Notes under the pieces: model-generated
Told to the model about the DNA's origin: nothing
What the model saw: only the letters and a program-made list of their open reading frames with translations
The model's database searches: none
Program-made: the position numbers and the translations under genes
Part shown: piece after piece, positions 50,954 to 54,593 of the stretch
How the letters are laid out: each line of letters opens with the position of its first letter
How positions within the stretch are numbered: the first letter of the stretch is position 1
NCBI RefSeq assembly: GCF_009192725.1
Contig: NZ_VOHR01000002.1
Span: forward strand, 1 to 54,593
Direction: 5' to 3'
DNA length: 54,593 bases
From: Segeticoccus rhizosphaerae
GTDB taxonomy: Bacteria > Actinomycetota > Actinomycetes > Actinomycetales > Dermatophilaceae

Positions 50954-52153
50954 TCAGTCGGCGGCCGTGGCAACTGGATTGGTGAGCCGGGTGTGGAGCA
51001 GTGCGGCGCTGAGCGCGACCAGCAACCCAGCGGCGACGGCGACGAGGAACCCGGTCCGGGGGCCGTGGGTGTCGGCGACCTGGCCGACGACCGCAGATCC
51101 GGCGCCGTACCCGAGGTTGAGACCGGTCACCAGCCAGGCAAGTCCTTCGGTGAGGACCAACCGGTCGACGGTGCGTTCCACCAGTTCGGTGGCGGTGATC
51201 AGCGTAGGGGCGACACCGAGCCCCATGACGAAGGCGCATGCCGCCAGCGCGGGCACGTTGGGCGCGAGCCACAACAGGATCGGCAGGCCGCCGAGCAGCA
51301 TCGCTTGTCGCCGGTACCGCTGAGGTACCGGAGCGATGCGTGCTCGCGCGCCGTAGATGAAGCCGGCGGTTGCGCTGCCGAGTGCGAGGCAGGCCAGCAC
51401 CGCCCCGCTGAGCGCGCGTTGTCCCTGCTGGCTGCAGAACGCCACGATCGTGATTTCGGCGCTGGCAAACACCATTCCCATGGCGACGGCCCCGGCCACG
51501 AGCAGCACCATGCCACGGGTCCGCATCGCAGAGCCCGACCGCGCACTCGAGGTGTCGTGCACCGGGGGTTCGGTGCTGTGCAGGCCACGCAGCCACACGG
51601 CGCCGAGCGACACCAGCAGCGCACCCAGCAAGAGGGGCAGGACAGGATCGAGCGTGGTGGCGATGGCGGTGGCGACCAGTGGCCCGGTGGTGAAGATCAG
51701 CTCGTCGAGGGTGGCCTCCAAGGAGTATGCGGTGCTGAGCTCAGGGCGTCGGCCCCACACGTGCGACCAGCGCGCCCGCACCAAGGACCCGACCGCGAGG
51801 TAGGAGAAGCCGGAGACGGCGGTCGGTCCGACGAAGGACCACTGCGGGAACCCGGCTTCGATCAACACTGCCAGCGCGACCGTTGCGACGACGTGTACCG
51901 CGGAGGCGGGTACGAGGGTCCTGCTTTGGCCGAACCGGTCGACCAGACGGGCCAGCACCGGGTTCCCGACGCCGTTCGCGGCGACGTAGACGCCGGTGAG
52001 CAGGCCGGCGAAGCCGTACTCTCCGGTGCGGGCCGAGACGATCAGCACCAAGGCGATCGGATAGATGGCAATGGGCATGCGCATCACGAACGATGCAGCG
52101 CAGAACGCGACCGTTCCCGGAGCGCGGAACGCGGCGCGGTAGCCCGCTAGCAT
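50954..52153 (-). CDS. MFS transporter
   Basis: 399 residues, about twelve hydrophobic segments: AGLLTGVYVAANGVGNPVLARLVDRFGQSRTLV is the loop 2-3 region, followed by ELSTAYSLEATLDELIFTTGPLVATAIA and TLITATELVERTVDRLVLTEGLAWLVTGLNLGYGAGSA. The pattern matches actinobacterial YbfB/SetA-like exporters. The substrate is unknown. Monocistronic on the minus strand. Confidence 0.87.
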   Translation of the reverse strand: MLAGYRAAFRAPGTVAFCAASFVMRMPIAIYPIALVLIVSARTGEYGFAGLLTGVYVAANGVGNPVLARLVDRFGQSRTLVPASAVHVVATVALAVLIEAGFPQWSFVGPTAVSGFSYLAVGSLVRARWSHVWGRRPELSTAYSLEATLDELIFTTGPLVATAIATTLDPVLPLLLGALLVSLGAVWLRGLHSTEPPVHDTSSARSGSAMRTRGMVLLVAGAVAMGMVFASAEITIVAFCSQQGQRALSGAVLACLALGSATAGFIYGARARIAPVPQRYRRQAMLLGGLPILLWLAPNVPALAACAFVMGLGVAPTLITATELVERTVDRLVLTEGLAWLVTGLNLGYGAGSAVVGQVADTHGPRTGFLVAVAAGLLVALSAALLHTRLTNPVATAAD

Positions 52154-52406
52154 CGGGAGCCCCAGTCATCCGCCGCCCGACTGTCGCACAGAGCAAAGTC
52201 GAGGCGCCAGGGCACGCTGCATCTTCTCAGGCCTGCGAACTGTCCCATCGTCCGGCCCGGATAAGCGTGAATCCACGGCACAGTTGGTCATCGGTCGAAC
52301 GCGAGCGCCATCTCGTCGCAGCACCGTGTCCTGCTCGAGAGCCACCAACTGGATGTGACGGTAATCTCCGTCAGGCGATGCAGATGGCTTTGCAGGTGGC
52401 CCAGAA

Positions 52407-53276
52407 GTGAGCGGTAGCGCGCTCGCTCTGGTCCTCACGGCTGCCATCTGTCACGCGCTCTGGAATGTCGCGGCAAAAGGGGTTCGCGGTGATGGCTACC
52501 TGTTCGTGTGGTGGTACGACCTCTGGTCGACCCTGCTCTGGGTGCCGGTCGGTATCGCCCTGTTGGCTCGAGCCGGATGGCCGTGGTCCTGGGGTTTGCT
52601 GTTCGGGCCACTGGTGTCTGCGGCGGTTCACATCGTCTATCAACTGGCGCTGCAGACCGGCTACAACCGGGCCGACCTCGGAGTCGTCTACCCCGTCGCG
52701 CGAGGCGTCGGTCCTCTCCTGACCATGGCGGCTGCCCTGGCCGCCCTCCATGAACGGCCAGGGCGGACCGGCGTGCTCGGCGCCTTGGCGATCCTGCTCG
52801 GCATCGTCGTCGTGACCGGTGGTCGCGGCGGCCCCGACCGACATCGCGCCATGCTCGGCGTGCGTTGGGGCGTCCTGACAGGGGCCGCCATCGCGGGCTA
52901 CACGCTGTGGGACGACCACGCGATGACGTCCCTGGCCCTGTTGCCCGTCACCTACTTCGCGTTCGGCAGCGCTTGTCAGACCGCCATGCTGAGTATCGGA
53001 CTTCACCGGCACGACACGTCGAGGCTCGGGACCGTGCTGCATCGGCACTGGCGGCAGGTCGGTGTGGTCGCGGTCCTCTCACCTCTGGCCTACATCTTGG
53101 TGCTCGAGGCAATGCGCACGACCCCCGTCTCGCTGGTCGCGCCGGTGCGAGAATCGAGCATCGTCATCGGTTCGCTCCTGGCGTGGTGGTTGTTCAAGGA
53201 GTCGGATCCGGTGCGCAAGGTGATCGGCGCGGGCGCGGTCCTGCTGGGGATCGGCCTCATGGTGGTCTCCGGATGA
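52407..53276 (+). CDS. EamA/DMT-family transporter
   Basis: 289 residues from GTG 52407 with ten transmembrane segments in two EamA repeats. Repeat one begins LALVLTAAICHALWNVAAKG and contains ADLGVVYPVARGVGPLLTMAAALAAL. Repeat two ends VSLVAPVRESSIVIGSLLAWWLFKE and GAGAVLLGIGLMVVSG. Family members export amino acids or other metabolites. It is convergent with the protease gene. Confidence 0.9.
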   Translation: MSGSALALVLTAAICHALWNVAAKGVRGDGYLFVWWYDLWSTLLWVPVGIALLARAGWPWSWGLLFGPLVSAAVHIVYQLALQTGYNRADLGVVYPVARGVGPLLTMAAALAALHERPGRTGVLGALAILLGIVVVTGGRGGPDRHRAMLGVRWGVLTGAAIAGYTLWDDHAMTSLALLPVTYFAFGSACQTAMLSIGLHRHDTSRLGTVLHRHWRQVGVVAVLSPLAYILVLEAMRTTPVSLVAPVRESSIVIGSLLAWWLFKESDPVRKVIGAGAVLLGIGLMVVSG

Positions 53277-53336
53277 CGATCGAGGCCAAACGTGCGTGGC
53301 GCTACCTTGCCCCACGCCGGTGCTTCGCTCCCGACC

Positions 53337-54107
53337 TCAGGGCAGCGTCACGTAGTCGGAGAGGAACGCCCGTGCGCTTGCCGTGTCGAGGCGGTAGTCG
53401 ACGTTCGTGGCGCGACAGATCGCGTCGCCGGTGATCGTGGTCGCCGCCACGAGGTCGGTGTCGCCCAGGAAATTGGGTCCGCCGGAGTCGCCGTAGCAGG
53501 TGCCGCCGTCGCCCGTGGCGGGGTTCATCGACAGGCGCAGCCAAGCCTTGTTGACCGCGTCGAGGCTGCCCTTGGTCACCATCCGCACGTCGTTGTAGAG
53601 ATAGCCGTGGCCGCCGGGACCGCTCGTCACTTCATAGGCGCCGTAGCCCACGGAGGTGAACTCCTGTCCCTGCTTGAGGCGGGACAGCGATTCGGCCTTG
53701 GGCAACTGCGCCGGGGTGATGCCGGTCACCGGCTGTTCGAGCGTCACCACGGCGATGTCGTGCGGGTCGTTCTGCTGGTGGGTGTACTGCGGGTCGGCGT
53801 GGAAGGTCCCGGCATACACCGGGTCACCGTCCTGGTATGCCGTGTCGAACGTGATCCGCACCTGCTCGCCTTCGCCCTCGCCGCAGTGTGCCGCTGTGAG
53901 GAACACGCTCGGCGCGATGAGCGTGCCCGAGCAGTAAGTCCAGGTGCCGTCCGAGTAAGCCTGCTCTGCGACGAGTCCTCCGACGTTGGGGTGGCCGTTC
54001 CCGTCCGGGTGGCCGTTGGTGATGGCAGCCGCCGGCAGGGCTGTCGCGGTGAGGCAGGCCAGGCTGGTGGCTCCGATGACGAGGCGTCGAATCATGCGAG
54101 ACATCAT
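53337..54107 (-). CDS. Secreted trypsin-like serine protease (S1 family)
   Basis: About 256 residues from ATG 54107; ATG 54095 is equally possible. The signal peptide is RRLVIGATSLACLTATALPAAA, after which ITNGHPDGNGHPNVGGLV resembles the S1 N-terminus. Catalytic residues are complete: His in VFLTAAHCG, Asp in DPHDIAVVTLE and Ser in CYGDSGGPNF. An exported protease with broad extracellular function; specificity is not readable. Confidence 0.92.
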   Translation of the reverse strand: MMSRMIRRLVIGATSLACLTATALPAAAITNGHPDGNGHPNVGGLVAEQAYSDGTWTYCSGTLIAPSVFLTAAHCGEGEGEQVRITFDTAYQDGDPVYAGTFHADPQYTHQQNDPHDIAVVTLEQPVTGITPAQLPKAESLSRLKQGQEFTSVGYGAYEVTSGPGGHGYLYNDVRMVTKGSLDAVNKAWLRLSMNPATGDGGTCYGDSGGPNFLGDTDLVAATTITGDAICRATNVDYRLDTASARAFLSDYVTLP

Positions 54108-54263
54108 GGCGGGTAGCGGCCGTTCGCGCCAGAGGTCGGGTGCCACGCCAATTCTTCCTGCGGGCCCCATTCAAGGACGACGCGCTGTGTGCGCCCACCC
54201 TCGGGTGCCGCAGCCGAGCCTGAGGGTCGGAAGTTTCGTGAGCGGGCCGGAGTTGAAGCTGTC

Positions 54264-54593
54264 GTGAGCGATGACAACACCGGTGTGAAACAGCTGCGAT
54301 TGGTGATCCATGCCGAGGACTACGAGGGGACGTTGCGATTCTTCCGTGACGTTTTGGGCATGTCCGAGCAGGAGGCGTACACCGGCGATGCAGGCGCGCA
54401 GGTCGCGATCCTCGATGCTGGCCGGGCCACTCTCGAGATCGCCAACACCGCCCAGGTGGAGATGATCGACGACGTCGAGGTCGGCCGGCGAGTCTCGCCG
54501 CACTTGCGGCTCGCGCTCGAGGTCGATGATGCCGCGGCGGCGGCCACCGCGGCCGTCGGCGGTGGTGCGAGGGTGGTCGCGCCGCCGACACCG
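54264..54593 (+). CDS. VOC-family (glyoxalase-like) protein, partial
   Basis: A frame opening at GTG 54264 remains open to the window end (110 codons). LRLVIHAEDYEGTLRFFRDVLGM and AQVAILDAGRATLEIANTAQ are the usual betaalphabetabetabeta opening of glyoxalase/bleomycin-resistance proteins; LRLALEVDDAAAAATAAVGGGARVVAPP starts the second half. The C-terminal metal Glu lies outside the window. Function beyond the fold is open. Confidence 0.8.
   Translation, partial: MSDDNTGVKQLRLVIHAEDYEGTLRFFRDVLGMSEQEAYTGDAGAQVAILDAGRATLEIANTAQVEMIDDVEVGRRVSPHLRLALEVDDAAAAATAAVGGGARVVAPPTP

Noticed and set aside
1-54593. CRISPR arrays, complete insertion sequences, integrases, phage structural genes or a replication origin
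   Set aside because: I saw no regularly spaced repeats, terminal inverted repeats with a full transposase, integrase motifs or dnaA-box clusters; the only mobile-element trace is the IS481 fragment.

Overview
The window is high-GC bacterial DNA with short intergenic gaps, many ATGA/GTGA/TGATG start-stop overlaps, and families typical of Actinomycetota: an HspR-type MerR regulator, ECF sigma factors with ZAS partners, a DUF5709-like acidic protein, stressosome genes, IS481 debris and many TetR/LacI/RpiR/GntR catabolic regulators. The genus cannot be fixed from sequence alone. No tRNA, rRNA, CRISPR array, prophage or complete insertion sequence was found. The window looks like an accessory, catabolic and stress-response stretch of chromosome.

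Layout. 0-1.1 kb: tail of an unknown gene, an hspR-like regulator, a small acidic protein and RidA. 1.2-1.9 kb: a decayed AraC regulator. 1.9-4.6 kb: a methyltransferase/alpha-beta hydrolase operon facing a TetR gene across a clear operator. 4.7-7 kb: a secreted beta-propeller protein facing an ECF sigma/zinc anti-sigma pair. 7.1-8.6 kb: an ADP-ribosylglycohydrolase followed by a decayed paralogue. 8.8-13.5 kb: a sugar-type ABC importer, then an SDR and a LacI regulator fused head to head with both N-termini lost. 13.8-19.4 kb: an RpiR-controlled locus with two amidohydrolases, a frameshifted SSS symporter and a HAD dehalogenase, with matching TTGCAA-N6-TTGCAA-type sites on both sides of rpiR. 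19.5-20.7 kb: MFS transporter.

20.9-24.8 kb holds the least familiar cassette: a 774-aa protein with two Ig-like domains and a possible membrane-inserting segment, translationally coupled to a 543-aa protein with PD-(D/E)XK nuclease residues. 25-32.7 kb is a coherent catabolic operon (GntR regulator, type III CoA transferase, HyuA, HyuB, isochorismatase-fold amidohydrolase, HMG-CoA lyase homologue), closed by an IS481 transposase remnant. 33.5-34.3 kb carries hsp20 with a readable promoter and 5'-UTR hairpin beside a decayed second hspR.

35-37.8 kb is an unusual stressosome operon. Its first gene encodes one polypeptide joining an ECF sigma factor, a ZAS-like zinc motif and an RsbT-type ATPase. 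RsbR, RsbS and a lone RsbU N-terminal domain follow, with no PP2C phosphatase. 38.5-42.9 kb: TetR/SDR, then MsrA, a molybdopterin oxidoreductase and a flavin reductase, probably methionine-sulfoxide or other oxidative repair, then the DUF5709-like protein. 43-54.6 kb: a sigma factor, GNAT, frameshifted AhpC-type peroxiredoxin with coupled MFS, quinone reductase, patatin, TetR with an F420/NADP oxidoreductase, NTF2-like protein with a MarR stub, another MFS, EamA transporter, secreted trypsin-like protease and the start of a VOC protein that runs off the end.

Several genes carry single-base frameshifts (symporter, peroxiredoxin) or larger deletions (AraC, LacI/SDR, MarR, hspR copy). Some may be sequencing or assembly errors and others true gene decay.
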